Origin: Deltaproteobacteria bacterium
GTDB taxonomy: Bacteria > Desulfobacterota > Desulfobacteria > Desulfobacterales > Desulfatirhabdiaceae
Direction: 5' to 3'
Length of the DNA: 64,000 nt
Assembly (NCBI GenBank): GCA_016219185.1
Contig: JACRBZ010000010.1
Span: 1 to 64,000, forward strand
Part shown: in pieces, positions 1 through 9,955 of the stretch
How positions within the stretch are numbered: the first letter of the stretch is position 1
Layout of the letters: the number at the start of each line of letters is the position of its first letter
Position numbers and translations under genes: made by a program
The notes under the pieces: model-generated
What the model saw: only the letters and a program-made list of their open reading frames with translations
Told to the model about the DNA's origin: nothing
Database searches by the model: none

Positions 1-1704
1 CATCTGCTCGGCCTGAGCATTCATTTCCTCCGAAGCAGACGCGGACTCCTCGGCAGTGGCCGCGTTTTGCTGGGTCACCTTGTCCATTTCGGAAATCGCA
101 ATATTCACCTGCTCGATGCCCTTGGCCTGCTCGCTGGATGCGGCCGCGATTTCACTGATCAGGTCCCTGATTTTGGAAGTGCTCTCCGCAACGCGCGAGA
201 AAACCGCGTTGCTCCGGTTGACATGCTCAGAGCCTTCCCGGACTTTTTTGGAAGTTCCCTCGATCAGGTTTGCGGTGGTTTTGGCGGCTTCTGCTGCCCG
301 AAGCGCCAGGTTTCTGACCTCATCCGCCACAACAGCGAAGCCGGCGCCGGCCTCGCCGGCCCTGGCTGCTTCAACCGCCGCATTCAGGGCCAGGAGATTG
401 GTTTGAAATGCGATTTCGTCGATCGTTTTGATGATTTTGGAGGTTTCATCGCTGGCTTTCAGGATATCGCTCATGGAAGATGTCAACTCGGACATGGACG
501 CCGAGGCCGTCTGAACGCTGGCGGCTGCCTCCTTCATCATGGCATGGGCCTGGCCGGAGTTGTCGGCGTTTTGTTTGGTCATGGAAGACATCTCTTCCAG
601 GGAAGCGGATGTTTCCTCGATGGACGCCGCCTGCTCCGATGAACCTTCGGCCAGGGTCTGGCTGGCGGAAGACACTTCGCCGGCCGCGGAAGCCACCTGG
701 TCCGCGCCTTCATTAAGGCCCGCAATGATCTGATCGATAGGTTTTGAAATGCTGCGGCTGAATAACCAGATACATGCCAGCGCGATTCCCAGGAAAACAA
801 TGGATACCAGGATGATGGTCTTTCGCAGGTCTATGAGAGATGCCATGAATTCATCCGTGGACTGGGTGACGGCAACGCTCCATCCGGTTAACTCGACCGG
901 GGCAAAACCGGCAATTTTATCGACGCCTTGAAAGTTATAGGCTTCAACGCCGGTCTGATGCGAGAGCATTTTATCCTGAATCGCCTTCATGTCCTTTAAA
1001 GTGGACATGCTGAGTTCAAGAATGAATTTGGGATTGGGGTGGACAATGACAAGCCCATTTTGATCCACCATGAATGGATATCCGGTCTTTCCGAGCTTGA
1101 CAGCCAGTATCTTTTCAGACAGGATATCTATTTTAAGCATAATTGCCAGGGCTCCCGTGAACTGCCCGGAAGGAGAAAGAACCGGAACGCAAATGGGTAT
1201 TATCGGATTTCCGGTTTTTTTGGATTTTACGGGGGTTGATATGTTGATCTTGTTGGCTTTGGCATCCTGAAAATATGGCCGGTCCTTTACAGATATCCCT
1301 TTGGTGCCTCCGCCCACGCTGTCCGCGTAAACAATGCCCTCCGGATCGAAGACAACAATGCTTTCATAGTTTTCCCCGATCTGTTTCATGGTATTGACCA
1401 GCTTCTTATCCAGTCTCTGAATATCCGCGGATGCGCCGGCAATGCCGACTTCAGCCACCCTGGCAGCCACTTCGATGGTGGTGTTGCCAACAGCCAGGTC
1501 CTTGGCAAGTTTGATTTCCTCCTGCAACACCATCTGGGTTAAAGAGGAAAGGCTTTTTGCTATGTTTTCAGTGTGTTGTTTATTTGTTTCCGTCAGAACT
1601 TTGCTCAATTTAACATCCGAAAAAACGCCGAATGCCAGAATCGGCAGCAATACGCACAACGTGCCGCCTGCAAGAAGTTTGAAACTGAGACTTCGCTTTT
1701 TCAT
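1..1704 (-). CDS. Methyl-accepting chemotaxis protein (C-terminus beyond window)
   Basis: Membrane chemoreceptor that senses a ligand outside the cell and controls CheA. The start ATG at 1704 has an AGGAG ribosome site 8 bp upstream. The reading frame stays open to base 1, so 568 codons are visible and the end is missing. A transmembrane helix at about residues 8-30 is followed by a periplasmic region of roughly 260 residues with the look of a double Cache (dCache) sensor, and a second helix at about 290-312. A signalling domain follows with the highly conserved hairpin tip ([16 protein letters not shown]). No obvious long HAMP segment is seen after the second helix. The gene stands alone, divergent from the superoxide dismutase gene. 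The ligand cannot be predicted. Confidence 0.93.
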   Translation of the reverse strand, partial: MKKRSLSFKLLAGGTLCVLLPILAFGVFSDVKLSKVLTETNKQHTENIAKSLSSLTQMVLQEEIKLAKDLAVGNTTIEVAARVAEVGIAGASADIQRLDKKLVNTMKQIGENYESIVVFDPEGIVYADSVGGGTKGISVKDRPYFQDAKANKINISTPVKSKKTGNPIIPICVPVLSPSGQFTGALAIMLKIDILSEKILAVKLGKTGYPFMVDQNGLVIVHPNPKFILELSMSTLKDMKAIQDKMLSHQTGVEAYNFQGVDKIAGFAPVELTGWSVAVTQSTDEFMASLIDLRKTIILVSIVFLGIALACIWLFSRSISKPIDQIIAGLNEGADQVASAAGEVSSASQTLAEGSSEQAASIEETSASLEEMSSMTKQNADNSGQAHAMMKEAAASVQTASASMSELTSSMSDILKASDETSKIIKTIDEIAFQTNLLALNAAVEAARAGEAGAGFAVVADEVRNLALRAAEAAKTTANLIEGTSKKVREGSEHVNRSNAVFSRVAESTSKIRDLISEIAAASSEQAKGIEQVNIAISEMDKVTQQNAATAEESASASEEMNAQAEQM

Positions 1705-1951
1705 TTTTGTTCTCCTTTGCATGAAGGGGAATTCGTAATAAAAATATTTTCCGAAAAAATGCCGGATGAATGCGTGGAAATCGCGTATTTCCCGCTTTCA
1801 TGGTATTTTCCTCTTTATTTCATTTTCTTTAGCATATGAAACATGCCATGCGGTTGTCAAGGAGTGTTCAATTCCGTACGTTTTTAGCCGATCCTTTTGC
1901 GAATCTCATCTGAATATAAAAAACATCCAGATGGGCCTTTTCCTTTGTCTA

Positions 1952-1990
1952 TTGACAAAAAAAAACCGCGAAATATCATTTATAATGATA
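1952..1990 (+). promoter_or_regulatory. Candidate promoter and inverted repeat upstream of sodA
   Basis: TTGACA at 1952-1957 and TATCAT at 1974-1979 are separated by 16 bp, a good sigma-70-type pair. The -10 lies inside an inverted repeat, TATCATT-TAT-AATGATA (1974-1990). The ATAATGATAA core resembles half of a Fur box, which would suit a superoxide dismutase gene, but the second half is poor (13 of 19 positions of the classical box by eye). The rest of the 350-bp gap (1705-2054) shows nothing else clear. Confidence 0.4.
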
Positions 1991-2054
1991 AGAAAAATGA
2001 GCCTGTTGAAATGGCGAGATGAAAAAGTAACAGGGAAAAATGCGAGGTGACATT

Positions 2055-2654
2055 ATGATTCATAAACTTGAACCCTTACCATATTCATACGATGCTCTGG
2101 AACCGTACATCGATGCGCAGACCATGCAAATTCATCACTCCAGGCATCATCAGACATATATCGATAAATTGAATGCCGCGCTTGAGGGATACCCCGAGCT
2201 TCAAAAGCATCCCATGGAAGTCTTGTTGCGGAATCTGAATGAAATTCCGGAAGCGATTCGAACCGCTGTCAGAAATCATGGCGGCGGACACGCGAATCAC
2301 TCCTTTTTCTGGCCCATACTCAAAACAGATGTCGGTTTCTCGGGTGAAATCGCAAGCGCGATCACACAGCGGTTCGGAAGCTTTGAAAAATTCAAGGCGG
2401 ATTTTTCATCGGCGGCAGCCATGCTGTTTGGAAGCGGATGGGCCTGGCTGGTCTGGAATAATGGCGCATTGGAAATCATGACGACATCCAATCAGGACAG
2501 TCCCCTGAATCTACGCAGCACGCCCATTCTTGGGTTGGATGTGTGGGAGCACGCGTATTACCTGAAGTATCAGAATCGTCGCGTCGACTATATCGACGCG
2601 TTTTTTCATGTAATCAACTGGCAGAAAGTGAATGAAAATTTTTTAAACCGGTAA
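2055..2654 (+). CDS. sodA: Superoxide dismutase, Mn-type signature
   Basis: Dismutates superoxide to O2 and H2O2 in the cytoplasm, protecting an anaerobe during oxygen exposure. The 199-residue product has the usual Fe/Mn-SOD length. Metal ligands are visible: the first His of IHHSRHH, the second His of [10 protein letters not shown], and the Asp and His of DVWEHAYY. The second-shell glutamine sits in NQDSPL and glycine in GGHANH, the arrangement of Mn enzymes rather than Fe enzymes (which carry Gln in the AAQ.WNH segment). ATG 2055 is preferred over an in-frame ATG at 2040 because GAGGTGA lies just upstream of 2055. Metal use is inferred from residues only; cambialistic activity is possible. 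Confidence 0.95.
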   Translation: MIHKLEPLPYSYDALEPYIDAQTMQIHHSRHHQTYIDKLNAALEGYPELQKHPMEVLLRNLNEIPEAIRTAVRNHGGGHANHSFFWPILKTDVGFSGEIASAITQRFGSFEKFKADFSSAAAMLFGSGWAWLVWNNGALEIMTTSNQDSPLNLRSTPILGLDVWEHAYYLKYQNRRVDYIDAFFHVINWQKVNENFLNR

Positions 2655-2714
2655 ATGAATGGCTGCCTTAAAGGTAAAACCGGGGGCGTCCGCCCATCCG
2701 TGCATTAAACCTGA

Positions 2715-2766
2715 TTGCAAACATGAAACCCATTTAAAGAAACAATGGCGGGTTTCATGTTTGCAA
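2715..2766 (+). terminator. Hairpin downstream of sodA
   Basis: A perfect 17-bp inverted repeat (arms 2715-2731 and 2750-2766, 18-nt loop) lies 60 bp after the sodA stop. Only AAAAATCAT follows the right arm, so there is no U-tract in the sodA direction. It may act as a terminator or mRNA stabiliser. Confidence 0.55.
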
Positions 2767-2890
2767 AAATCATATCACCTATGGTAATAATCAGGGGCAG
2801 GAGTCAAAAGGCGGGGCAATCGACGTGAGAGAAAACAGCTCCATCTGATCGCAACCCGACTTACAACTTAAACTGATAAGGAAACGACGC

Positions 2891-4531
2891 ATGGCGATTT
2901 CCCCCCTTGCCGGCAAACCGGCCCCACCGGAAATGCGGATTGACCCGGCCCGAATCGAGCAGGCGTATTATGAGCGCAGGCCGGACCCGGATGATCCCGA
3001 TCAACGGGTCAGTTTCGGCACCAGCGGGCATCGCGGCTCGCCGATCCATGGCACGTTTACCGAAGCGCACATTCTGGCTGTCACTCAGGCCATCTGTGAT
3101 TACCGGCAGAGCCGGGACATTGACGGCCCGCTTTATATGGGAAAGGACACGCACGCACTGTCCGGGCCCGCCCAACGCACCGCTATCGAGGTTCTGGCCG
3201 CAAACGGCGTTGAAACCATCCTTCAGGAAAACGACGGTGTCACGCCGACACCGGTCATCTCACGGGCCATTCTCGTCCATAACCGCGACCGCGGGAAGCA
3301 CCTTGGTGACGGCATTGTCGTGACGCCGTCGCACAATCCCCCGGAGGATGGCGGCTTCAAGTACAACCCGCCAAACGGCGGCCCGGCAGACACCGATGTG
3401 ACGAAATGGATTCAGAACCGGGCCAACGAACTGATGCGAAAAAGCAATGCAGACGTCAAACGCATGCCGTTTGCCACGGCCATGAAAGCGGATACGACGC
3501 ACGCAAAAGACTTCGTTCTTCCCTACGTCAGCGACCTTAAAAACGTCATCGACATGGAGGCGATCCGTACATCGGGCATCAAGATCGGCGTTGATCCGCT
3601 CGGCGGCTCCGCAGGTCCCTACTGGGAGCCGATCCGTGACATGTATCACGTGGACCTTGCCGTTGTGAATGAAACGGTGGATTCAACCTTTTCGTTCATG
3701 AGCGTCGATCACGACGGCAAGATCCGCATGGACTGCTCCAGCCCTTATGCCATGGCAAGCCTTGTCGGTCTCAAGGATCGGTATCAGATCGCTTTTGCCA
3801 ATGATCCGGACGCGGATCGCCACGGCATTGTCACCCGTTCCGTGGGGCTGATGAATCCCAACCATTATCTGGCCGTGGCCATTCACTATCTACTTACGCA
3901 TCGGCCCCTGTGGTCCGCGGCATCCATGGTCGGCAAAACCCTGGTCAGCAGCGGTCTCATCGATCGGGTGGCGAATGAACTGGGACGCCGGTTATTCGAA
4001 GTGCCGGTCGGCTTCAAATGGTTTTCGCCGGGATTATTTGACGGCTCCTGCTGTTTCGGCGGGGAAGAGAGCGCCGGCGCCAGCTTCCTTCAAAAGGACG
4101 GGAGCGTATGGACTACCGATAAGGACGGGTTGATCCTGGGCCTGCTGAGCGCGGAAATCACAGCCATCACCGGAAAAGATCCGGGAGAATATTACCGGGA
4201 TCTCACAAAAAGGCATGGATCTTCCTATTATACGCGTATCGATGCCCCGGCCACGCCATCGCAGAAAGCCGCGCTCAAGAAACTCACCCCCGAGGTCGTG
4301 ACGGCAACGGAACTGGCCGGTGAGCCCATTGTGGCCAAACTGACACGTGCCCCGGGAAATGACGCCCCCATTGACGGTCTCAAGGTTGTAACCCGTGAGG
4401 GATGGTTCGCGGCCAGGCCATCGGGAACGGAAAATATTTACAAACTCTATGCCGAAAGCTTCAAGAGTCAGACGCATCTGGATGCCATCCTGGAAGCGGC
4501 GCAGAAAATCGTTACCCGATCTCTGCAATAA
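2891..4531 (+). CDS. pgm: Phosphoglucomutase
   Basis: Interconverts glucose 1-phosphate and glucose 6-phosphate, linking glycogen and sugar-nucleotide metabolism to glycolysis. The 546-residue length equals that of the E. coli Pgm type. Motifs in order: N-terminal [10 protein letters not shown]; the phosphoserine loop TPSHNPP at about residue 145; the Mg-binding DPDADRHG; the sugar-binding [10 protein letters not shown]; and the phosphate-binding [12 protein letters not shown] near the end. The ATG follows AAGGA. It lies 88 bp upstream of pyruvate kinase in the same direction, so a joint transcript is plausible. It may serve the glycogen debranching enzyme located 33 kb away, but that link is functional inference. 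Confidence 0.97.
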   Translation: MAISPLAGKPAPPEMRIDPARIEQAYYERRPDPDDPDQRVSFGTSGHRGSPIHGTFTEAHILAVTQAICDYRQSRDIDGPLYMGKDTHALSGPAQRTAIEVLAANGVETILQENDGVTPTPVISRAILVHNRDRGKHLGDGIVVTPSHNPPEDGGFKYNPPNGGPADTDVTKWIQNRANELMRKSNADVKRMPFATAMKADTTHAKDFVLPYVSDLKNVIDMEAIRTSGIKIGVDPLGGSAGPYWEPIRDMYHVDLAVVNETVDSTFSFMSVDHDGKIRMDCSSPYAMASLVGLKDRYQIAFANDPDADRHGIVTRSVGLMNPNHYLAVAIHYLLTHRPLWSAASMVGKTLVSSGLIDRVANELGRRLFEVPVGFKWFSPGLFDGSCCFGGEESAGASFLQKDGSVWTTDKDGLILGLLSAEITAITGKDPGEYYRDLTKRHGSSYYTRIDAPATPSQKAALKKLTPEVVTATELAGEPIVAKLTRAPGNDAPIDGLKVVTREGWFAARPSGTENIYKLYAESFKSQTHLDAILEAAQKIVTRSLQ

Positions 4532-4619
4532 CAGCCTCAAATGCGAGGAGCCGAAGAGCGATTTTTCCTGCTTTTCCGTTTCTCCAGGCTCCCCAGTTCT
4601 ACGATAGAGAGGACAGGTA

Positions 4620-6047
4620 ATGCAAATTCCGACACACAAAACCAAAATCGTCTGTACGATCGGCCCGGCGTCACAATCTCCCGAAGTGATGGAACGCATG
4701 CTGCTTGCCGGAATGAATATCGCCCGCCTCAATTTCTCCCACGGGGATTTTTCGGAACACAAAGCCGTCATCGAGAATCTTCGGGCCGCATCGCGCCGGA
4801 CAGGACGGCGTCTGACACTTCTGGCAGATCTTTCCGGTCCAAAGATGCGTGTCGGAAAGATCGCCGATGAACCCATTGAATTAAAGCCAGGCGAGCCGTT
4901 CACGCTGACCACGGACGAGATCATCGGCAACAGCAGCCGGGTTTCGGTATCCTTTGCCCGTCTGCCCCAGGCCGTGAAACCGGGGGACACGCTGTTTTTA
5001 AACGATGGGTACATCCAGCTCGAAGTCGTCGGTACCGCATCCCCCGATGTGCACTGCCGGGTGCTGGTGGGAGGCGAGCTGCGTTCCAGAAAAGGCCTGA
5101 ATCTTCCGGACATTGATCTTGGCATCGGCGCGTTCACCGAATGGGATCGCAAGTGTCTGAAGTTTGCCTTGGAGAACGGCGTGGATGCCGTGAGCCAGTC
5201 CTTTGTCGAGCGGGCAACCGACATCGAAGCCGTGCGCAAGGCGGCAAGCGATTTGGGATATTCCCCTTTTATCATCGCAAAGATCGAACGCTCCGGCGCG
5301 CTTGAGCATATCGATGAGATCATGGCGGCCGCGGACGGCATCATGATCGCCCGGGGGGACCTGGGTGTCGAGGTCCCCTTCGAGCAGATCGCCGTGGTGC
5401 AAAAAAGGCTGATGCGACTGGCCAACATGCACGCGAAACCCATCATCACCGCAACCCAAATGCTGGAGTCCATGACGGATAATCGGCGTCCCACCCGGGC
5501 CGAGGCCACGGACGTTTCAAACGCCATCCTTGACGGAACCGACTGCGTCATGCTTTCCGGAGAATCCGCAATGGGGAAATATCCTGTGGATAGCGTGGCA
5601 ACACTTGCAAAAATCGCCGCTGCCGTGGAACCGCATCGTCCCGCCATTACGGTAAAGGAACTGCATCCGGGAATCAATCTTGCCGGCAAACTCCGTCCGG
5701 CCCATCTTATTGCTTTGAGCGTGGAAACCTGCCTGGAATATATGCTGCCGGCCGCTGTTTTCACACCGACCCACGGCGGCGAGACCGCCAGAAAGATCGC
5801 AGGATTTCGCCTGCCGGTCTGGACCATTGCAGTCAGTTCGCTGAATTCAACGTGTCAGGCCCTTCAGTTTTCTCAAGGCGTTCATCCGGTACACGAACCC
5901 GAACACCCGGACGACTGGAACGCCTATGCCCGAAGCTGGCTGTTGGAACACGAACTTGCCGGGAATTTCGCCCTGCTCACCGAAGGCCCTTCATCAAAAT
6001 ATCCGAAGGCAAACAACCGACTGGAAATCATTGATCTGATGCGATGA
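4620..6047 (+). CDS. pyk: Pyruvate kinase
   Basis: Converts phosphoenolpyruvate and ADP to pyruvate and ATP. The 475-residue protein begins with the family N-terminus (TKIVCTIGPAS), carries ARLNFSHG, the catalytic segment IIAKIERSGALEHIDEI, the metal-binding MIARGDLGVEVP, and ITATQMLESM followed by PTRAEATDVSNAILDG. The C-terminal regulatory domain is present, so the protein is full length. An AGAGAGGACAGG stretch precedes the ATG. Likely cotranscribed with pgm upstream. Confidence 0.97.
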   Translation: MQIPTHKTKIVCTIGPASQSPEVMERMLLAGMNIARLNFSHGDFSEHKAVIENLRAASRRTGRRLTLLADLSGPKMRVGKIADEPIELKPGEPFTLTTDEIIGNSSRVSVSFARLPQAVKPGDTLFLNDGYIQLEVVGTASPDVHCRVLVGGELRSRKGLNLPDIDLGIGAFTEWDRKCLKFALENGVDAVSQSFVERATDIEAVRKAASDLGYSPFIIAKIERSGALEHIDEIMAAADGIMIARGDLGVEVPFEQIAVVQKRLMRLANMHAKPIITATQMLESMTDNRRPTRAEATDVSNAILDGTDCVMLSGESAMGKYPVDSVATLAKIAAAVEPHRPAITVKELHPGINLAGKLRPAHLIALSVETCLEYMLPAAVFTPTHGGETARKIAGFRLPVWTIAVSSLNSTCQALQFSQGVHPVHEPEHPDDWNAYARSWLLEHELAGNFALLTEGPSSKYPKANNRLEIIDLMR

Positions 6048-6118
6048 ACGATGCCCATGGGGCTGTCTTTTGGTGTCTGTGTTCGGTTATGTTAAACAAA
6101 AAAAATAGGAGACATACG

Positions 6119-7837
6119 ATGAAAAAGATATTGATGCGGACATGTCTGTGGTTGCTCGTTCTGTCACTCATGATCCCTGCTTACGGGTTCGCCCAGGACG
6201 CGGGAACCGGCCCCCCGGTATTCAGGCAGGAAGAGCTGGATCAAATGCTGGCGCCGATCGCCTTGTACCCGGATTCGCTTCTGATCCAGGTGTTCATGGC
6301 AGCCACCTATCCCCTGGAAGTGGTGCAGGCGTCCCGGTGGGTCAGTCAAAACCCGAATCTGAAAGGCAAAAATCTGGCAGCAGCCCTGGAGCAAAAGTAC
6401 TGGGATCCCAGCGTCAAGTCATTGGTGAATTTTCCTTCGGTCCTGGCCATGATGAACGATAAACTGGAATGGACCCAAAATATCGGGGACGCTTTTCTGG
6501 GACAAAAAGATCAGGTGATGGCCACGGTTCAGGACCTGCGCGCCAGAGCCCAGGCCCAGGGCACCCTCAAAACAACGAGAGAGCAGGTGGTGGTGGTTGA
6601 GGAGAAGACGATCTATATTGAACCCGCGAGCCCCGAAGTCGTCTATGTTCCGGCTTATAATCCGACCGTGGTGTACGGCGCCTGGTGGTACCCGGCATAT
6701 CCCCCCTATTATTATTATCCGCCGGGTTATGTGGTTGCCAGCGCCAGCTTCGTTTCATTCGGCGTTGGCGTGGCCTGCGGAGCCGCCTGGGGCTATGCCT
6801 GGGGAAGTGCTAATTGGGCCACCCATCAGGTATATGTAACCCCGGTTCAGAACGTCTCGATCAACAACACTTATACGACCAACATCACGCAACGCACCGC
6901 AAACGTTAATGTTAATAATACCTTCAATCAGACTAATGTGAATGCACAGAATACGGTAAATCGGGCTAATGTTAATGCGCAGAATACCGTAAATCGGGCC
7001 AACGTCAACGCACAGAATACGGTTTCGGGACAGGGAACCACTCAACAATGGCAGCATGACCCGAGCCACCGGAAAGGTGTGCCGTACAAGGACCCCGGTT
7101 TGCGGCAGCAGTTCGGGCAGGCGGGAAATCCCGGATCACAAGCCAGAAAAGATTTCAGAGGATATGACCAGGGGACTGGAAAGACCATGGGCACGAATCA
7201 ACCTCTGGGCACCGCTACCCCAAATCGCTCAACCGGTGGGTCGGGAAAAGGTGCGATTGGCGGCACGGGCGGTGCAACGCATGGCCAGCAAACTTTGAAC
7301 CAGAGAAACGGGCAATTTCCGACCCGGAATAATGCTGCGGGAAGTGGACAAACCATGGATAGAGGTAAAGGCGCCGTGAACCAGAATCGGTCAGCGACGC
7401 CGCAGAGCAAGCCTTCGGATGTCATCGGAGGAGTCCGGAGCGGCAGCGAAGTGAAACAGCAGAGTGAACGCGGCCGTATGAGCCGTGAAAGCATTCCGTC
7501 GCAAAAGCCCAGTCAGACGTTTCAGGGCGGGAAAACCAGCCAGGGTGGCGGAGGAGGCTTTCCCAATATGGGTGGCGGCAACCGGAGTGCCGGAGGCGGG
7601 GGAGCCATTCCCAATATCGGCGGCAGTGGCCACAGTGGCGGGGCTGGCGGTGGAGCCTCTCCCGGCGGTGGCGGCGGCTTTCCCAAAATCGGTGGGGGTG
7701 GGGGGGGTGGAGTTCCTTCCGGTGGAGGAGGAGGCGCTCCCAAAATCGGCGGCGGAGTTTCTCCCGGAGGTGGCGGTGGTGGAGCTCCTTCCGGTGGAGG
7801 AGGCGGCGGCGGTCATGGCGGCTTTCATCGCCCGTAA
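6119..7837 (+). CDS. DUF3300 secreted protein with Gly-rich tail
   Basis: Exported protein of unknown function. ATG 6119 is preferred to the longer reading frame from 6044 because TAGGAGA lies just upstream and a signal peptide begins here (about residues 1-26, ending GFAQ). Residues ~40-220 match the DUF3300 family: ALYPDSLLIQVFMAATYPLE, then VVYVPAYNPTVVYG and a Tyr/Pro-rich patch. An Asn-rich section follows with three copies of an 11-residue repeat (NRANVNAQNTV, about 6931-7030). The last ~110 residues are almost pure Gly with Pro/Ser/Lys and FP.IGGG motifs, suggesting a disordered or surface segment. The DUF2950 gene follows 54 bp downstream, the usual family partner. Confidence 0.88.
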   Translation: MKKILMRTCLWLLVLSLMIPAYGFAQDAGTGPPVFRQEELDQMLAPIALYPDSLLIQVFMAATYPLEVVQASRWVSQNPNLKGKNLAAALEQKYWDPSVKSLVNFPSVLAMMNDKLEWTQNIGDAFLGQKDQVMATVQDLRARAQAQGTLKTTREQVVVVEEKTIYIEPASPEVVYVPAYNPTVVYGAWWYPAYPPYYYYPPGYVVASASFVSFGVGVACGAAWGYAWGSANWATHQVYVTPVQNVSINNTYTTNITQRTANVNVNNTFNQTNVNAQNTVNRANVNAQNTVNRANVNAQNTVSGQGTTQQWQHDPSHRKGVPYKDPGLRQQFGQAGNPGSQARKDFRGYDQGTGKTMGTNQPLGTATPNRSTGGSGKGAIGGTGGATHGQQTLNQRNGQFPTRNNAAGSGQTMDRGKGAVNQNRSATPQSKPSDVIGGVRSGSEVKQQSERGRMSRESIPSQKPSQTFQGGKTSQGGGGGFPNMGGGNRSAGGGGAIPNIGGSGHSGGAGGGASPGGGGGFPKIGGGGGGGVPSGGGGGAPKIGGGVSPGGGGGGAPSGGGGGGGHGGFHRP

Positions 7838-7891
7838 CAGATGGTCACATCGTGGTGTTGTTCCAAATAATCTCATGAGGAGGCAAATCAT

Positions 7892-8887
7892 ATGATGCAG
7901 GTTTTCGACCATACAAAACGTTCTTATCCATGCCGTATTGGCGGTACCATTATCATGCTGTTTCTGATGTCAATGTTCTGGATGCCCGGTGGAGCCGATG
8001 CAACACCCCCGATGTCACCGAAACAGAAAATCTTCGTTTCTCCGGAAGAAGGCGCAAATGCCATGATAGCGGCCATGAAAATGAATGACGTCAAAATGCT
8101 GACCGAGATTTTCGGCCCGATCGGCAACAAATTGATCTTTTCCAGTGATGCGAATATCAATATGGAACGCCGGGAGACTTTCGTAACGTCCTATGAGGAA
8201 AAGAACAGGTTTGAGATGTTCGGCAGCTCGATCGCAATACTTTATACCGGAAAGGACGATTGGCCCTTTCCCATTCCGCTGGTGAAAACCAGCGGGGGAT
8301 GGCACTTCGATACAAAGGCCGGCAAGGAGGAGATGTTAAACCGCGTCATCGGCAGGAATGAACTCAATGCCGTGCAGGTATGCCTCGCCTATGTCGATGC
8401 ACAAAGGGAATACGCCCTGGGAGACCATGACAGGGATGGCTTTTTCGAGTACGCGCAGAAATTTGTGAGCGACCCGGATCAGAGAAACGGTCTTTTCTGG
8501 GAGACCCAGGAGGGTGAAAAACCGAGCCCCCTGGGACCGGCCATTGCAAGGGCTTCCAAAGAAAGCTGCGGGAAGATGTCATCGACGACATGCCCGCCCC
8601 TTCCCTATCACGGATATTACTATAAGATTCTGAAGGCCCAGGGAAAGAATACTCCCGGAGGCGCATACGATTACATCGCGAACGGCAAGATGATCGGCGG
8701 TTTTGCGCTGGTGGCGTATCCTGCGGAATACGGTCACTCCGGAATCATGACATTTATCGTGCACATGGACGGAATCGTCTATGAGAAGAATCTCGGGAAG
8801 AATTCCGCTAACACCGCCGAGGCGCTGAAAATGTTTGATCCCGACAAGAGCTGGAAGATTGCAGAGTATGGACATGCCGTAAAATAA
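7892..8887 (+). CDS. DUF2950 family exported protein
   Basis: Exported protein of unknown function, 331 residues, with a hydrophobic N-terminal segment (about residues 17-37) that looks like a signal peptide or anchor. Recognisable DUF2950 features are FVSPEEGANAMIAAMK near the start, the GGWHFDTKAGKEEMLNRVIG segment, and the C-terminal VAYPAEYGHSGIMTFIV. Two adjacent ATGs occur at 7892 and 7895 behind TGAGGAGG; either could be used. DUF2950 genes are commonly adjacent to DUF3300 genes, as here. No catalytic role is established for the family. Confidence 0.88.
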   Translation: MMQVFDHTKRSYPCRIGGTIIMLFLMSMFWMPGGADATPPMSPKQKIFVSPEEGANAMIAAMKMNDVKMLTEIFGPIGNKLIFSSDANINMERRETFVTSYEEKNRFEMFGSSIAILYTGKDDWPFPIPLVKTSGGWHFDTKAGKEEMLNRVIGRNELNAVQVCLAYVDAQREYALGDHDRDGFFEYAQKFVSDPDQRNGLFWETQEGEKPSPLGPAIARASKESCGKMSSTTCPPLPYHGYYYKILKAQGKNTPGGAYDYIANGKMIGGFALVAYPAEYGHSGIMTFIVHMDGIVYEKNLGKNSANTAEALKMFDPDKSWKIAEYGHAVK

Positions 8888-8899
8888 AGGGGGGTTATC

Positions 8900-9670
8900 T
8901 TGGAAAACCGGGAACTGGGAGGAATCGGATTTACCGCGGGCCATTGGCCACTCGATCCGGAAAAACCGACATTGATTTTCATTCATGGGGCCGCTTCAAA
9001 CAATGCTTTCTGGAATCCACAGGTCGAATATTTTTCGGAAATCGTGAACACGATTGCAATGGATCTCCCCGGTCATGGAACCAGTCGAGGTCCGGGCAAG
9101 GAAAAGGTCGCCGACTATGCGGATTCGGTTCTGGATTTTATCGATCTGATCCAGGCGCCCCGGCCCGTTCCCTGCGGACTGAGCATGGGCGGCGCCATTG
9201 CTCAGCATCTTCTTATCAGCCATAACGATCGTTTTCCCGCGGGTATTCTCATCAACACCGGCGCCAGATTAAAAGTGATCCCCTTAATCTTTGAAACGAT
9301 CGAGAAGAACTACGGGGATTTCGTGCAAATGCTTTTTGCCTTTGCGATTTCAGGAAAAAGCAGCGCTGAAAAGCTTCGGTCCGAAATCGAAGCATGTTCG
9401 GTATGCCGGCCCGCCGTTGCATCCGGTGATTTCCGGGCATGTGACGGCTTCAATGTGATGGACGCGCTTGGCCGGATCGCAGTTCCGGTTTTGGTGCTGA
9501 ACGCAACCGACGACAACTTGACGCCTTTAAAATATGGAAGTTTTTTGGCAAACAGCATTAAAGATGCCGAACTGGTAACCATCCAGGATGCGGGTCATTT
9601 TTCCCCCATTGAAAAACCGCTTGAAGTGAATCGGGCAATCCATGACTTTTTTACCCGGACGCTTCGGTAA
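8900..9670 (+). CDS. Alpha/beta-fold hydrolase
   Basis: Cytoplasmic hydrolase of the alpha/beta fold; substrate unknown. The start is TTG at 8900, supported by the strong AAGGGGGG site a few bases upstream and the absence of a better ATG. The 256-residue protein has the oxyanion segment FIHGAAS, a nucleophile elbow GLSMGG (Ser at about residue 95), an acid candidate in NATDDNLTP and the catalytic His in DAGHFSP. Length and arrangement suit esterase or lactonase-type members. It follows the DUF2950 gene by 12 bp, so it is probably part of that transcription unit. Confidence 0.88.
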   Translation: MENRELGGIGFTAGHWPLDPEKPTLIFIHGAASNNAFWNPQVEYFSEIVNTIAMDLPGHGTSRGPGKEKVADYADSVLDFIDLIQAPRPVPCGLSMGGAIAQHLLISHNDRFPAGILINTGARLKVIPLIFETIEKNYGDFVQMLFAFAISGKSSAEKLRSEIEACSVCRPAVASGDFRACDGFNVMDALGRIAVPVLVLNATDDNLTPLKYGSFLANSIKDAELVTIQDAGHFSPIEKPLEVNRAIHDFFTRTLR

Positions 9671-9679
9671 TCACGGCAC

Positions 9680-9955
9680 ATGAAAACGGAACACGAGATC
9701 CATGACAGGGAACGGCGCTGCCCCAGGCTGGGCGGATCCGTAAGATTCGGTTATTGTCACGCGGGCGATGATGCCCTGCCCTGTTTCAAGATCTGTGATT
9801 GCTGGTGGGAGTATTTTGACGTGGTTGACTATCTCAAGGGCAAGCTTTCGGACAGGGATTTTGAAAATCTGATGAAAAGCCGGCCGAAACCCAAAATTAC
9901 CGGCTTGCTTCAGTTGATCGAGCTGGCGCAGAAAAGGAGCTGCATTGATGATTAG
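9680..9955 (+). CDS. Small cysteine-rich hypothetical protein
   Basis: I do not recognise this 91-residue protein. It has no signal peptide. Five cysteines lie in its first half in the order C14-x11-C26-x8-C35-x3-C39-x-C41, next to a Trp pair (CWWEYFDV), which suggests metal or Fe-S binding. The second half is a Lys-rich helical segment. It starts 9 bp after the hydrolase stop and its last 8 bp overlap the start of the outer-membrane protein gene, so coupling with both neighbours is likely. No clear ribosome site precedes the ATG (GGTAATCACGGCAC), which lowers certainty on the start. Confidence 0.65.
   Translation: MKTEHEIHDRERRCPRLGGSVRFGYCHAGDDALPCFKICDCWWEYFDVVDYLKGKLSDRDFENLMKSRPKPKITGLLQLIELAQKRSCIDD

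Noticed and set aside
4034-5827. 597-residue open frame on the minus strand opposite pgm/pyk
   Set aside because: It lies antisense to two clearly identified enzymes, has low-complexity Ser/Arg-rich sequence and no family features.
6931-7030. Tandem DNA repeat considered as a CRISPR array
   Set aside because: The 33-bp units are contiguous, without spacers, and encode in-frame NRANVNAQNTV repeats of the DUF3300 protein.
7522-7743. Pro-rich small frame on the minus strand
   Set aside because: It is the complement of Gly codons in the DUF3300 tail.
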